Below the pieces are notes generated by a model. It worked only from the letters and a program-made list of their open reading frames with translations, made no database searches and was not told the DNA's origin. From assembly GCA_964492845.1 (NCBI GenBank), contig CAZBMZ010000007.1, forward strand, positions 124,001-188,000: a stretch of 64,000 nt of DNA. Reading direction: 5' to 3'. This DNA comes from JADJPF01 sp964492845 (GTDB lineage Bacteria > Acidobacteriota > Blastocatellia > Chloracidobacteriales > JADJPF01). A program made the position numbers and the translations under genes. Each line of letters opens with the position of its first letter. The stretch's first letter is position 1. Of the stretch, positions 26,994 to 36,437 are shown piece after piece.

Positions 26994-27039
26994 AATCTTT
27001 AGCAAAAATTTTAACAGCCAACAACCTTACAAATTTAAT

Positions 27040-27071
27040 AAGTAATTTTTGAACTCGTTCAAAAATTACTT
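27040..27071. promoter_or_regulatory. 15-bp perfect inverted repeat centred on GAAC-TC-GTTC
   Basis: Arms 27040-27054 and 27057-27071 are exact reverse complements with only TC between them. The core matches the second palindrome at 27108-27121. A spacing of two bases is too tight for an RNA loop, so a dimeric protein binding site is more likely than a hairpin. Confidence 0.6.
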
Positions 27072-27107
27072 GACTTGTATTATTAGGCAAAGCTAATATT
27101 TACATAA

Positions 27108-27121
27108 TTGAACTTGTTCAA
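27108..27121. promoter_or_regulatory. Second palindrome TTGAAC-TT-GTTCAA
   Basis: A perfect 6-bp-arm palindrome with the same GAAC-TY-GTTC core and the same 3' AAAA extension as the site 60 bases upstream. It is 20 bases before the start of the next gene, a position fitting a repressor operator. Confidence 0.6.
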
Positions 27122-27141
27122 AAATATTAAAAGGGGTTTAG

Positions 27142-27897
27142 TTGATTGTAACAATAGCTGTTAATAAACATATGAGAAATACTAGAAAGTTTATAAAAAT
27201 TCTAATTCCCAGCATGTTAGGATGGTTTATTTTAAGCCCTATAATTATTTATTCTCTTTTTTCGGCAATATCAGATGGAGTAAGAATTTATGATGTGAAC
27301 GGTTCTATAAATCCTGTTCTGTATTTTTACTTTTTTGGTATGGAGACGCAGCAAATAAAAGAACATGGCTTACATGTTTTTTTATGGAATTATGTTGATA
27401 ATGTTTATGCAGCTATCCCTAAAGCTATAATTATGGGAACTTTTATTACCATAATTGTTTTTTATGTAGACAAGTTACGAAATAGGGTTCTAATAAATAT
27501 AAATATTATTTTAGATTTTTTTATATCATTATTTACAGATTTTTTTATTTTAATTTTAATGGGTATTATTATTGAATATGGGACTATTTATTTAGTTAAA
27601 GAAAGATTTGATAATTATGATATAGATTATTCTAATCTATGGTTTAGTCTTTTGTGTTGGGGATTTATAGGTTTTTTTATCAGGATTAGTAATGTTAGTG
27701 ACATATTAAGTAGAATAACTATTGAACCAACAAGAAACTTTCCAAAAGTAGTTGTTAATCAGATAGTAATTAAATCTATGTCGTTGCCAAAACGTTGTGA
27801 AATTTGTCATCAAAGTGATATGTTTGATGCTAGTAATGGTGGAAAATGTTATCGTTGTTTAGATATCAATTTAAGTTTGTTCACTAAAGCACAATAA
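27142..27897 (+). CDS. Membrane protein with C-terminal zinc-ribbon-like Cys pairs
   Basis: 251 residues with about four membrane helices (near residues 18-42, 92-112, 125-155 and 165-190), ending in CEICHQSDMFDASNGGKCYRC, a CxxC-x15-CxxC arrangement that should bind zinc. A TTG start at 27142 is supported by AAGGGG five bases upstream; the next Met (27172) has no RBS. Two palindromic sites precede it, suggesting its own regulation. No family recognised. Confidence 0.55.
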   Translation: MIVTIAVNKHMRNTRKFIKILIPSMLGWFILSPIIIYSLFSAISDGVRIYDVNGSINPVLYFYFFGMETQQIKEHGLHVFLWNYVDNVYAAIPKAIIMGTFITIIVFYVDKLRNRVLININIILDFFISLFTDFFILILMGIIIEYGTIYLVKERFDNYDIDYSNLWFSLLCWGFIGFFIRISNVSDILSRITIEPTRNFPKVVVNQIVIKSMSLPKRCEICHQSDMFDASNGGKCYRCLDINLSLFTKAQ

Positions 27898-28003
27898 ATC
27901 TTTTGATTATTGTTTTTAAGAGCTTTTAATGATAATAATTCTGCAAATTTAATTTAATATCTAAACCTAAAAGTTACGCTCCAGGCCACATTATTATATT
28001 AAT

Positions 28004-31000
28004 TTATGAACCGCTTTTAATCTCTATTGTATTATCATCAGAATTGCGATCTATTAATTTGTTATAAGGGTCAATGCCTGCTCTAGTCGGCACTTCATCA
28101 ACTATAATTTCAAAAATTTGTTCTTCTTTGTCAATTTTATATTTTTGTAGGTGAAGTTCTTTTTGTTTTTTCTTTTCGCCTACAAAAACGCCAATATCAA
28201 TTAGATCATTGATTTCAATTGGCTTTTCTGCTCCTTCGCCATCAGCACGAAGTTTTTTAGCTTGTACCTTTAATTTGACTAAGTATTTTCCATCTGGAGT
28301 TTTTGTATAAGTGGCTTCTATAGCTTTATTTTCAAATAAAGTTATGGTTTCAAATAAATCTGTAATCAAATATTGTAGGTCTAAGGGGGTAGCTTCTTTT
28401 AGGCATTTTATTAATTCTAAAGAACTTGCATAAGGAGGTTCTTGATAAGCAACAGAGCTAACAAAAAGTTTTAGTGCATTATTTACGGCTTCTTCTCCAA
28501 TATAATCTTTAAGTGCGTACATTACCAAGCTACCTTTTTGGTAGTGAATATATGGTTGATTTTGTACTAGCCCTATAGGATTTTCTTTCTTTTCTTCTGC
28601 TGTGCGGCCTCTTAAATATTGATCTAGCTCATATTTTAAGTATTTTCTAATATTTTCTTTGCCATATTCTTTTTCCAGCAACATAAGAGCAGAATATTGG
28701 GCTAAGGTTTCGGAAAGTATTGTTGAACCCTGCACATCACCACCAATAACTTGATGGGCCCACCATTGATGAGCTAATTCATGTGCTGTTATATAGAATG
28801 GAAAATCTATGTCGTCGTCGTCATCTATTCTGGCAATAAATCCAATTGCTTCAGAGTAAGGGATAGTGTTTGGGAAGGCTTGAGCAAAACTAGCATAACG
28901 AGGAAACTCTATGATTCTAAACTGTTTATGCTGATAAGGTGAAAAGCTCTTTGAAAAATATTCTAAACCTTTTTTAGTGGATTCAATCATTCTATCTACG
29001 TTGTAAGGGTGTGCTTTGTGGTAATAAATTTCAATGTTGACATCATTCCACTTATCACGCTTAACTTCATAACGGCCTGACATAAAAGAGAAAAAGTTTA
29101 ATATTTTTGTGTCTCCCATTTTATATTCAAAATAGCGTCGTCCGTTTTCTATCCATTCTTTTTGCAAATATCCGGGAGCAATAGCTATTTGGTCTGGGGA
29201 AGTGCTAACGGTAGTTTCAAATGTCATCCAATCAGCATCACTGCTAATATAATTATTCATTCTAGCTTTCATATCATCTGGCGGCGGGAGTTCAGCCTTT
29301 TCTGCTAGTCCATTTTTCTTGCGTTTGCTTTTATCATTTAGTTCAAAACTGGAATTATAGCCTATAGATGGAAAAAATTGAGAGTTGTTAAAAAATGTCC
29401 CATTAGCGGCTAACTGATTGATTTCGCCATTGTTACGAAAACCCTTGGATTTATAATCAATCTCAACATTCATTATTAGCTGCTCTTTTGGCTTTAACGG
29501 CGTAGCAAGCTTATAGATATGATAGTTAAGCTCTTTATCAATTAACTCTGTTTTGTTTTCTTTGTCAAAAGTTACTGATTTAGGCCCTATTTCATTAAAT
29601 GAAAGGTGTATGGAATCTATTTCCTGATCAGTTTTATTAAGTAAAGTGTAGGTAGCTTTTGCTAGAAAAGATCTGGTTTCTGGAAAGAGATCTATTTTTA
29701 CCTGTGTTGCAATAATTCTTAGCTGTGGGATGTTTTGATGTTTTTTATAAAGTTTTTCATATTGAACTTGTAGTTTTTCTTGTTTATCTTCATCAAAATA
29801 TTTATTTAAGATATTAGTATTATAGAAGATATAACTACCTGTAAATACAAAGCTTAATAAAAAGAGTCCTAACAATGCTCTGGTGGGTAAATTAAACAAA
29901 AGCTTAGCCTGGTTAAGTCGTGATTTTAAGCTAGTGTCTGTGCCTCGAACTAGCAAAAGTATTGATAAAACTGCTAGCACTCCTGCAAAAGATGTCCAAT
30001 AAAAATTAAACCAAAATGTAGGGACAACAAAATGTCCAAATCCATTCATATCAGAATAGGTAGTAGACACATTGCTAGCATATAGATAAATGTTATGTTG
30101 ATAACCAAACTGGGCTAAAGCTATTTGTGAGATGTAAAAAAGTATTATTACCGCATGACCTGCAAATTTATTTTTTATTAAAGTGTGAATTATCAAACTT
30201 AATACAGAAATTTGTATTAAATATGGAAAAGTTTGTCCAAAATAGGATTTTAAATAAACTCCTATTTCAAAATTAAAATACCCATGATAAGCTTGAATTA
30301 ATATCCCAGTATTTATTAATCCAAAGATTAAAATAATGTTTAGAAAAGTCAAAGATGTAAGGTGACTAAGATAAGTTAAATAATTAGGCAAGGGAAAAGC
30401 ATCATAAATTTGGTCAAATTTTATTTCTCGCTCTTTCCAAACAAGTTCCCCAGCGTAAATTGTGCAAATAATCAGGAAGAATAAAATAAAAGAACCGCCT
30501 CCCAACTCTACAACAGCATAAGTAACTGGGTAAGTTGGCGTTCCATAGAGCCTTCCAGCCAAAGAACCATTTAGAATAACTATAAACATTCCTATTAATA
30601 ATATTGCCCAGAAAGAAAGTGATTTAACAATGCTAAAAAAATTAAAACGTGTAAGACTAAAAAATTGGCTTATTGTAGTGTTAAAAGAAAAGCTTTGTGT
30701 AACTTTAGGCAATAATAATTGAAATTTTTCTATTTTTTCTTCTACTTGAATTAATTTTTTATTGCGACGAATTGAAATAGCTTCAGATGAAAAACTAAAC
30801 CAATAATTAACAGCTAATATTGCAATAATGCCCAAAGAAGTCCATAAAAGTCGGTTATAAAGCATTACTCCTGACAAAGGAATTGGTAAAGAATTCTGCT
30901 CGGAAATTGTCCAATATTTTGTTATATAACCTATAGATCTAATTGCAAAAGGATCAAAAAGTGCAGGTAACAATTTGTTGTCAATGTCGCGTGATAAAAT

Positions 31001-31579
31001 TACTGATGCAAAATAAAGTGCAAAAAGTACAACAGATTGTAAATAAACCGCTATTACACTACGACTTAGAGTACCAACTAAGAAAAATAATGCTCCAATA
31101 AAAAAAACATTAGGTATTATTATTGTTACCAGCGGATGTAAATAAGCTATTAAGCTAAAAGGCATTATTTTTTCTGCGTCAACCCAAGGCATAAAACTAC
31201 CTAACATCATACCTAAAGGAATACCAGCAAAAATAATTACTGATAAAAGAAAAGACGCTAAAAATCTAGCATTTAAGTAGCTAGATTTTTTAATTGGCGC
31301 AGTAAAAAACATTGCATAGGTGTTTTGTTCAAAGTCCCGATAAACAGACATTCCCGTAAGTGCTGAGACTACAGCCATTCCAAAAGCCATTAAAACCGAA
31401 CTACTTAAGCCTACTAGATAAGAGCTATTTCTTAAGATTTTTGCACCTGTCCCGCCAATGCTAATTGAGTCAGAACTAGTAAGTAAAAATCCCATAAGTA
31501 GCCAAAGTGCAAAATAGACATAAGTAGACATCCGTTTTAAGCGAAATTTGATTTCAAATAGAAATATTTCTGTAAACAT
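28004..31579 (-). CDS. ABC-2 permease fused to an M1-family metallopeptidase
   Basis: A 1191-residue protein. The N-terminal 600 residues contain about 12-14 membrane helices in two ABC-2-type blocks. The C-terminal 590 residues are a periplasmic M1 aminopeptidase-like domain: HELAH at 933-937 with 'QWWAHQ', then SETLAQYSALM (the third zinc ligand Glu in the usual HExxH-x18-E). The GAMEN-type exopeptidase motif is not evident, so N-terminal exopeptidase activity is uncertain. The ATPase gene lies 49 bp upstream on the same strand. Similar fusions occur in Bacteroidota and Acidobacteriota; substrate unknown. Confidence 0.85.
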   Translation of the reverse strand: MFTEIFLFEIKFRLKRMSTYVYFALWLLMGFLLTSSDSISIGGTGAKILRNSSYLVGLSSSVLMAFGMAVVSALTGMSVYRDFEQNTYAMFFTAPIKKSSYLNARFLASFLLSVIIFAGIPLGMMLGSFMPWVDAEKIMPFSLIAYLHPLVTIIIPNVFFIGALFFLVGTLSRSVIAVYLQSVVLFALYFASVILSRDIDNKLLPALFDPFAIRSIGYITKYWTISEQNSLPIPLSGVMLYNRLLWTSLGIIAILAVNYWFSFSSEAISIRRNKKLIQVEEKIEKFQLLLPKVTQSFSFNTTISQFFSLTRFNFFSIVKSLSFWAILLIGMFIVILNGSLAGRLYGTPTYPVTYAVVELGGGSFILFFLIICTIYAGELVWKEREIKFDQIYDAFPLPNYLTYLSHLTSLTFLNIILIFGLINTGILIQAYHGYFNFEIGVYLKSYFGQTFPYLIQISVLSLIIHTLIKNKFAGHAVIILFYISQIALAQFGYQHNIYLYASNVSTTYSDMNGFGHFVVPTFWFNFYWTSFAGVLAVLSILLLVRGTDTSLKSRLNQAKLLFNLPTRALLGLFLLSFVFTGSYIFYNTNILNKYFDEDKQEKLQVQYEKLYKKHQNIPQLRIIATQVKIDLFPETRSFLAKATYTLLNKTDQEIDSIHLSFNEIGPKSVTFDKENKTELIDKELNYHIYKLATPLKPKEQLIMNVEIDYKSKGFRNNGEINQLAANGTFFNNSQFFPSIGYNSSFELNDKSKRKKNGLAEKAELPPPDDMKARMNNYISSDADWMTFETTVSTSPDQIAIAPGYLQKEWIENGRRYFEYKMGDTKILNFFSFMSGRYEVKRDKWNDVNIEIYYHKAHPYNVDRMIESTKKGLEYFSKSFSPYQHKQFRIIEFPRYASFAQAFPNTIPYSEAIGFIARIDDDDDIDFPFYITAHELAHQWWAHQVIGGDVQGSTILSETLAQYSALMLLEKEYGKENIRKYLKYELDQYLRGRTAEEKKENPIGLVQNQPYIHYQKGSLVMYALKDYIGEEAVNNALKLFVSSVAYQEPPYASSLELIKCLKEATPLDLQYLITDLFETITLFENKAIEATYTKTPDGKYLVKLKVQAKKLRADGEGAEKPIEINDLIDIGVFVGEKKKQKELHLQKYKIDKEEQIFEIIVDEVPTRAGIDPYNKLIDRNSDDNTIEIKSGS

Positions 31580-31628
31580 ATTAACACCTTGATTAAATAA
31601 TTATTTTGTTAATTAAAAATTTAATTTT

Positions 31629-32504
31629 TTAGACATTACTTTTATTGATTGCAAGAAAGTAAACTTCTTCTAAGCCTGCATCTGAAGGTTGAAAACCATT
31701 GCCAGGCTCGGTTTCAGAATAAATATTTATTTGCATTTTGCCAGCAATTAATTTATTAGAAATAACCTTGTAATTACTTTGATAATGTTCTAATTCGTGT
31801 TTATTAATAAAAGTTTTCCAAATATTATTTTGTATCTTTTCAATTGTTTTTAATGGATCGCCTGACATTAAAACAAAGCCTTTATTAATAATTGCCATAT
31901 TGGTACAAAGCTCTTTTACATCATCAACAATATGAGTTGAGAGGATAACAATTACATTTTCGCCAATTTCGCTTAATAAATTAAGAAAGCGGTTGCGTTC
32001 TGCTGGATCAAGTCCTGCGGTAGGCTCATCAACAATGATTAATTTAGGATTGCCTAGCAGGGCTTGAGCAATGCCAAAACGTTGCCGCATCCCGCCTGAA
32101 TAACCACCCAAGTTTTTTTTCCGCACTTCATAAAGATTAGTTTGCTCTAGCAATGCCTTTACTATTTCCTTACGCTCTTTTCTATTAGTAATTCCTTTTA
32201 ATATGGCAATATGGTCTAACAAATCTTCTGCACTCATATTTGGATAAGTACCAAAATCTTGAGGTAGATAGCCAAGCAGTTTTCTTACTTCTTCTTTATT
32301 TTTTAGTACATCTATTTCACCTAAAAATATTGTGCCTTGATCAGCCTCTTGCAGTGTTGCAATAGTTCTCATAAGGCTAGATTTACCTGCTCCATTTGGG
32401 CCAAGCAGCCCAAACATACCTCGCGGAATATTAAGAGAAAGATTATTTAATGCTTTAACCCCATTTGGATAAGTTTTAGAAAGATTGTTAATTGTTAGTT
32501 CCAT
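31629..32504 (-). CDS. ABC transporter ATP-binding subunit
   Basis: A 291-residue ATPase with Walker A GPNGAGKSS, signature YSGGMRQR, Walker B LIIVDEPTAGLDP and the His switch in 'ILSTHIVDD'. It is of the ABC-2/CcmA-like family. The C-terminal 70 residues vary as usual for regulatory tails. It is the energising partner of the permease-M1 fusion immediately downstream and is expressed first in the pair. Confidence 0.93.
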   Translation of the reverse strand: MELTINNLSKTYPNGVKALNNLSLNIPRGMFGLLGPNGAGKSSLMRTIATLQEADQGTIFLGEIDVLKNKEEVRKLLGYLPQDFGTYPNMSAEDLLDHIAILKGITNRKERKEIVKALLEQTNLYEVRKKNLGGYSGGMRQRFGIAQALLGNPKLIIVDEPTAGLDPAERNRFLNLLSEIGENVIVILSTHIVDDVKELCTNMAIINKGFVLMSGDPLKTIEKIQNNIWKTFINKHELEHYQSNYKVISNKLIAGKMQINIYSETEPGNGFQPSDAGLEEVYFLAINKSNV

Positions 32505-32708
32505 AGTAGAATTTCCATTATTAATTAAAGTTGTTTAATAGGACATGTTTGCTATTTTTGTCTTAGGAAAAACCTTTAACGTCAGCAAAAATCATTTGGT
32601 TGCCTATGCTAGCAGACTTCTAAATAGAATCGCCTCCGCTTTTAACTTGTGCTATCTTGTTGGGTTTTAATTGGCTGTCAAAAATAAACCAATTAGTAGG
32701 AGAGCAAA

Positions 32709-34289
32709 TTGAAAAAAATAAGTAGAGCATTATTAAGCGTTTCTGATAAAACTAGATTGGTAGAATTAGCTAAGGAATTAGCTGATTTAGGTGTAGAGTT
32801 ACTTTCAACAGGTGGAACGGCAAAAACTTTACGTCAAGCAGAGCTTCAAGTAATTGATGTTTCTGAGTTTACAGGATTTCCTGAAATTTTAGACGGACGA
32901 GTTAAAACCTTACATCCAAAAATTCATGGTGGCATTTTAGCCCAGCGCGACAATCCAGAACATAATAAGGCAGTTGCAGAACACTCTATAAACTACATTG
33001 ATTTAGTCATAGTAAATTTATATCCCTTTCGCCAAACTATTGAAAAACCAAATGTTAGTTTAGAGGAAGCTATAGAAAATATTGATATCGGAGGCCCAAG
33101 TTTAATCCGTGCTGCTGCAAAAAATTATCAAGATGTTGCTGTAATTGTTGATCCAGAAGACTACCCTGCAATTTTGCTAGAGTTAAAAGAACATAATGGA
33201 ATTTTAAGCGAGCAAACACGTCAAAATCTAGCTGCAAAAGCTTTTACCCATACATCACTTTATGATCTAACTATTGCTAATTACCTAACAAAATTAACAG
33301 GTCAAGACAAAATCGCTTTTTCTGGTAAAACTGCTGATAAAATGCCTAATCAATTAGTCTTAAGCTTAAAAGAAAAACAAGCTTTGCGTTATGGTGAAAA
33401 CCCTCATCAACAAGCTATGCTTTATGTTGATGACTTAACGGCTGAAACAGGTATTGCAAGTGCAACACAACTTCAAGGAAAAGAGCTTTCCTATAATAAT
33501 TTTTTAGATTTAGACGCTGCATGGGCTTTAGTTAGTGAGTTTGATAAAACCGCCTGTGTAATTATTAAACATACAAATCCTTGTGGGGTTGCTATTGGAA
33601 TAAATGCTAAAGATGCTTTTGAGCGTGCAAGGGCTACTGATCCGGTTTCCGCTTTTGGTGGAATTATTGCAATTAATACAACTATTGATAAAGAAACCGC
33701 CCAAGCAATGTCAGATTTGTTTGTTGAAGCTATAATTGCTCCAGCATTTTCACAAGATGCTAAAGATATTTTTGCTAGTAAAAAGAACTTACGGCTTTTA
33801 GTGCTAGAAAAAGAAGAAAAACAATCCCAGAACTTACTAGAAATAAAGCATATTTCTGGAGGTTATTTAGTGCAAACTAAAGACACAGAAAAATTGCTAA
33901 TAGAAAATGCTAAAGTTGTAACTAAAAAACAACCTACCAAAGAACAATTGCTAGCACTCGACTTTGCTTGGAAAATCTGCAAACATGTTAAATCAAATGC
34001 AATTGTATATGCTGGAGAGGAACAACTAATTGGCGTTGGTGCAGGGCAAATGAGCCGGATTGACTCTGTTCGTTTTGGTGCAACAAAAGCGCAACTTTCT
34101 TTAGTTGGTAGCGTACTGGCGAGTGATGCTTTCTTCCCGTTCCGAGACAGCATTGACGAAGTTAAAAAATATGGGATCACCGCAATAATTCAACCAGGCG
34201 GCTCAATTCGTGATAAAGAAGTCATTGACGCTGCTGATGAACATCAGTTAATAATGGTCTTTACTGGGGTGAGACATTTTAAGCATTAA
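32709..34289 (+). CDS. purH: Bifunctional AICAR transformylase / IMP cyclohydrolase
   Basis: Catalyses the last two steps of IMP synthesis. The 526-residue length is standard. The N-terminal MGS-like IMP cyclohydrolase domain has 'STGGTAKTL' and 'LDGRVKTLHPKIHGG'. The C-terminal AICAR transformylase has 'KHTNPCGVA', 'DPVSAFGGI' and 'GGSIRDKEVI'. The start is TTG at 32709, supported by an AGGAGAG about 8-10 bases before and by alignment of the N-terminus (KKISRALLSVSDK). It is alone before a peptidase gene 19 bp downstream. Confidence 0.96.
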   Translation: MKKISRALLSVSDKTRLVELAKELADLGVELLSTGGTAKTLRQAELQVIDVSEFTGFPEILDGRVKTLHPKIHGGILAQRDNPEHNKAVAEHSINYIDLVIVNLYPFRQTIEKPNVSLEEAIENIDIGGPSLIRAAAKNYQDVAVIVDPEDYPAILLELKEHNGILSEQTRQNLAAKAFTHTSLYDLTIANYLTKLTGQDKIAFSGKTADKMPNQLVLSLKEKQALRYGENPHQQAMLYVDDLTAETGIASATQLQGKELSYNNFLDLDAAWALVSEFDKTACVIIKHTNPCGVAIGINAKDAFERARATDPVSAFGGIIAINTTIDKETAQAMSDLFVEAIIAPAFSQDAKDIFASKKNLRLLVLEKEEKQSQNLLEIKHISGGYLVQTKDTEKLLIENAKVVTKKQPTKEQLLALDFAWKICKHVKSNAIVYAGEEQLIGVGAGQMSRIDSVRFGATKAQLSLVGSVLASDAFFPFRDSIDEVKKYGITAIIQPGGSIRDKEVIDAADEHQLIMVFTGVRHFKH

Positions 34290-34308
34290 TAAGAAAGGAT
34301 ATTTCTAA

Positions 34309-35304
34309 ATGAGTGAAGTTACTGATGATTTACCAATTATCGAGCCAGAAGAAGAGCGCGTCCGTTGCCGCTTTTGCGAAAGATTAAATAAAGTTAAAAC
34401 CCCTAGCACAACTACAGGTGCTAGCATTCGTTGTGGACGCTGTAGACTACCTTTAAGTAGTGATCCTCATAAAAAATGGACAAATTTAGACCCACATAGT
34501 TATATTCACCCGTTAGATTCTCAAGCTTTAACTGCCTTACAAAAACTTCCTGGTATAGAAACAATTCTAAAAAAAGCACTAGAAATTTTTCATGAAAGTT
34601 CTGCCAGAGTAATGTTTACAGCCAACAGTGTTCGAGTTAATGAGCGACAATGCCCAGACCTAGATGCTAAATTAGATGTAGTTTGCTCAACCCTAGGAAT
34701 TGAAAAACCAGAGCTTTATATTGCTGTTACCGGCCCTGGCGGAGGTTTAGGATTTAATGCCTTTACCGGAGGCGTAGAAAAGCCTTTTATTGTTATATAT
34801 TCTGCTTTGTTAGAACGCTTGGACGATATGGAAGTCTTAGCCGTTTTAGCTCACGAAGCAGGACATATTCATTCCCAACACCTTTTATATAAAGTCGCTG
34901 CGGATTTGCTTTTCTTCTTAAGTGATGTGATTTTAAGAGGTTCACCATTTGCGGCAATAGCCGATTTGCTATCTTTGCCAATTAGAATCGCGCTACTTAC
35001 CTGGCGACATAAAGCGGAATTAAGTTGTGATCGTGCTGCTTTGTTAGTTACTCAAAATGAAAGAGTTGTTGCTAGTACAATGATGAAACTTGCTGGCGGA
35101 ACATTAGCATCAAGATTAGATTTAGACGAATTTATTGCTCAAGCACGTGATTTTGATAAACGTGCTGCTGAAGATTTCTTACATAAATTCTGGACTACAA
35201 TAATTGCTGGTACTATGAGCCATCCTTTCCCAGTTTGGCGCGTCTCAGAAATTATTGAATGGGCAGAAAAAGAAGAGGGCTACCGTCGTCTAATTAACAA
35301 ATAA
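34309..35304 (+). CDS. M48-family metallopeptidase with N-terminal zinc ribbon
   Basis: Residues 20-50 form a zinc ribbon (CRFCERL ... RCGRCRLPL). The M48 domain has HEAGH (about residues 184-188), the preceding GVEKPFIVIYSALLERL strand, and a following 'AELSCDRAALL' that supplies the third ligand. Two hydrophobic segments after the zinc motif (about 198-232) may anchor it in the membrane as in HtpX. It follows purH by 19 bp and ends just before a terminator. It differs from the exported M48 enzyme at 5138-6268, which has a signal peptide and no ribbon. Confidence 0.85.
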   Translation: MSEVTDDLPIIEPEEERVRCRFCERLNKVKTPSTTTGASIRCGRCRLPLSSDPHKKWTNLDPHSYIHPLDSQALTALQKLPGIETILKKALEIFHESSARVMFTANSVRVNERQCPDLDAKLDVVCSTLGIEKPELYIAVTGPGGGLGFNAFTGGVEKPFIVIYSALLERLDDMEVLAVLAHEAGHIHSQHLLYKVAADLLFFLSDVILRGSPFAAIADLLSLPIRIALLTWRHKAELSCDRAALLVTQNERVVASTMMKLAGGTLASRLDLDEFIAQARDFDKRAAEDFLHKFWTTIIAGTMSHPFPVWRVSEIIEWAEKEEGYRRLINK

Positions 35305-35330
35305 ATTGGAATTACTTATTTTTACCTAAA

Positions 35331-35363
35331 ATAGCCTAGCTGATTATTGCTAGGCTATTTTTG
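35331..35363. terminator. Bidirectional terminator between convergent genes
   Basis: A perfect 10-bp stem ATAGCCTAGC / GCTAGGCTAT with an 8-nt loop is followed by five Ts on the plus strand and by a short A/T tail on the minus strand. It lies between convergent stops at 35304 and 35364. Confidence 0.88.
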
Positions 35364-36434
35364 TTATTTAATTAACCCCAAAGCAGCATCAGCCAAACCA
35401 ATCACCACTTCCCCAAACACTTTAAAACGCTCGTCTTTAGTTTGACCACAAGCATAGCGATAGTAAATTTGCTGTAAAACTACAGCTAGCTTAAATATTG
35501 CAAATGTTTCGTAGAAGGCAATATTAGATAAATCTCGGCCAGTTTGCTCTTGATAACGCTTAATTAACTGCTCTCTAGTCAACCAACCATCTTCACAAGT
35601 AACTGGACTAATAGATTCCCGACGCGCTACCAGATCATCAGCTTGCGCCCAGTAGCCTAAGAAAATCCCTAAATCTACCAGCGGATCCCCTACGCTGCTC
35701 ATTTCCCAGTCAAGTACGCCTATAACTTTGCTAGGGTCTTCTAAACCTAAAATTACATTATCTAACTTAAAGTCATTATGAATTAATGTTGCTGGAGTGC
35801 TTTCTGGTGGCAGATTTTCATTTAGCCACTGCATTACAGTTTCCATAGCTGGTACAACTGTAGTTTTAGCCCTTTGCCAACGCTCTGACCAACCTTTAAC
35901 TTGACGAGCAACAAACCCAGCAGGCTTTCCAATTTTATCTAGCCCATTAGTATAAATATCTACTGAATGTAGCTTAGCTAATGTGTCAATCATTGCTAAA
36001 CTAATTTTCTTTCGTAATTCTGGATCTGGAGCTAAATTTGACGGCCATGTCCGTCTGATAATGATTCCTTGGCGGCGTTCCATTAGATAAAATGTTGCAC
36101 CAATTACGCTTGTATCTTCACAAAGCAAATAGGGACGAGGGGCTAAATTAAAATGAGGATTAATCATTGAAAGCAATCGAAATTCCCTTGGCATATCGTG
36201 GGCCGTAGGTGGAACAGGGCCAAAAGGCGGACGACGCAAAACAAATTCATGGCTACCAATTTTAACTAAGTAAGTTAAATTAGAATGGCCTCCAGGAAAT
36301 TGAGCTAACTCTAGCTCAGAAAAATCTAGCTTTTCTGGAAAATCTGTCAAATTTTTTGATAAATATTCGGCTAATGCTTTTATGTCGAGTTCTTCGCCTG
36401 CTCTTACTGGTTTTGCGTCCTGGGCTGTAATCAT
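35364..36434 (-). CDS. APH/ACAD10-11-type phosphotransferase
   Basis: A kinase-like fold protein of the aminoglycoside-phosphotransferase superfamily, with catalytic HNDFKLDNVIL, metal loop GVLDWEMSSVGDPLVDLG and N-lobe FVLRRPPFGPVPPTAHD. These motifs are those of the ACAD10/ACAD11-associated kinases that phosphorylate hydroxyacyl-CoA. Its start is three bases downstream of the acyl-CoA dehydrogenase stop, the usual pairing for this pathway, so the substrate is probably a 4-hydroxyacyl-CoA. Antibiotic resistance is unlikely. Confidence 0.88.
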   Translation of the reverse strand: MITAQDAKPVRAGEELDIKALAEYLSKNLTDFPEKLDFSELELAQFPGGHSNLTYLVKIGSHEFVLRRPPFGPVPPTAHDMPREFRLLSMINPHFNLAPRPYLLCEDTSVIGATFYLMERRQGIIIRRTWPSNLAPDPELRKKISLAMIDTLAKLHSVDIYTNGLDKIGKPAGFVARQVKGWSERWQRAKTTVVPAMETVMQWLNENLPPESTPATLIHNDFKLDNVILGLEDPSKVIGVLDWEMSSVGDPLVDLGIFLGYWAQADDLVARRESISPVTCEDGWLTREQLIKRYQEQTGRDLSNIAFYETFAIFKLAVVLQQIYYRYACGQTKDERFKVFGEVVIGLADAALGLIK

Positions 36435-36437
36435 TTT

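Noticed and set aside
35364..36434. Aminoglycoside resistance gene
   Set aside because: APH-like fold, but sequence motifs and the adjacent acyl-CoA dehydrogenase fit ACAD10/11-type acyl-CoA metabolism.
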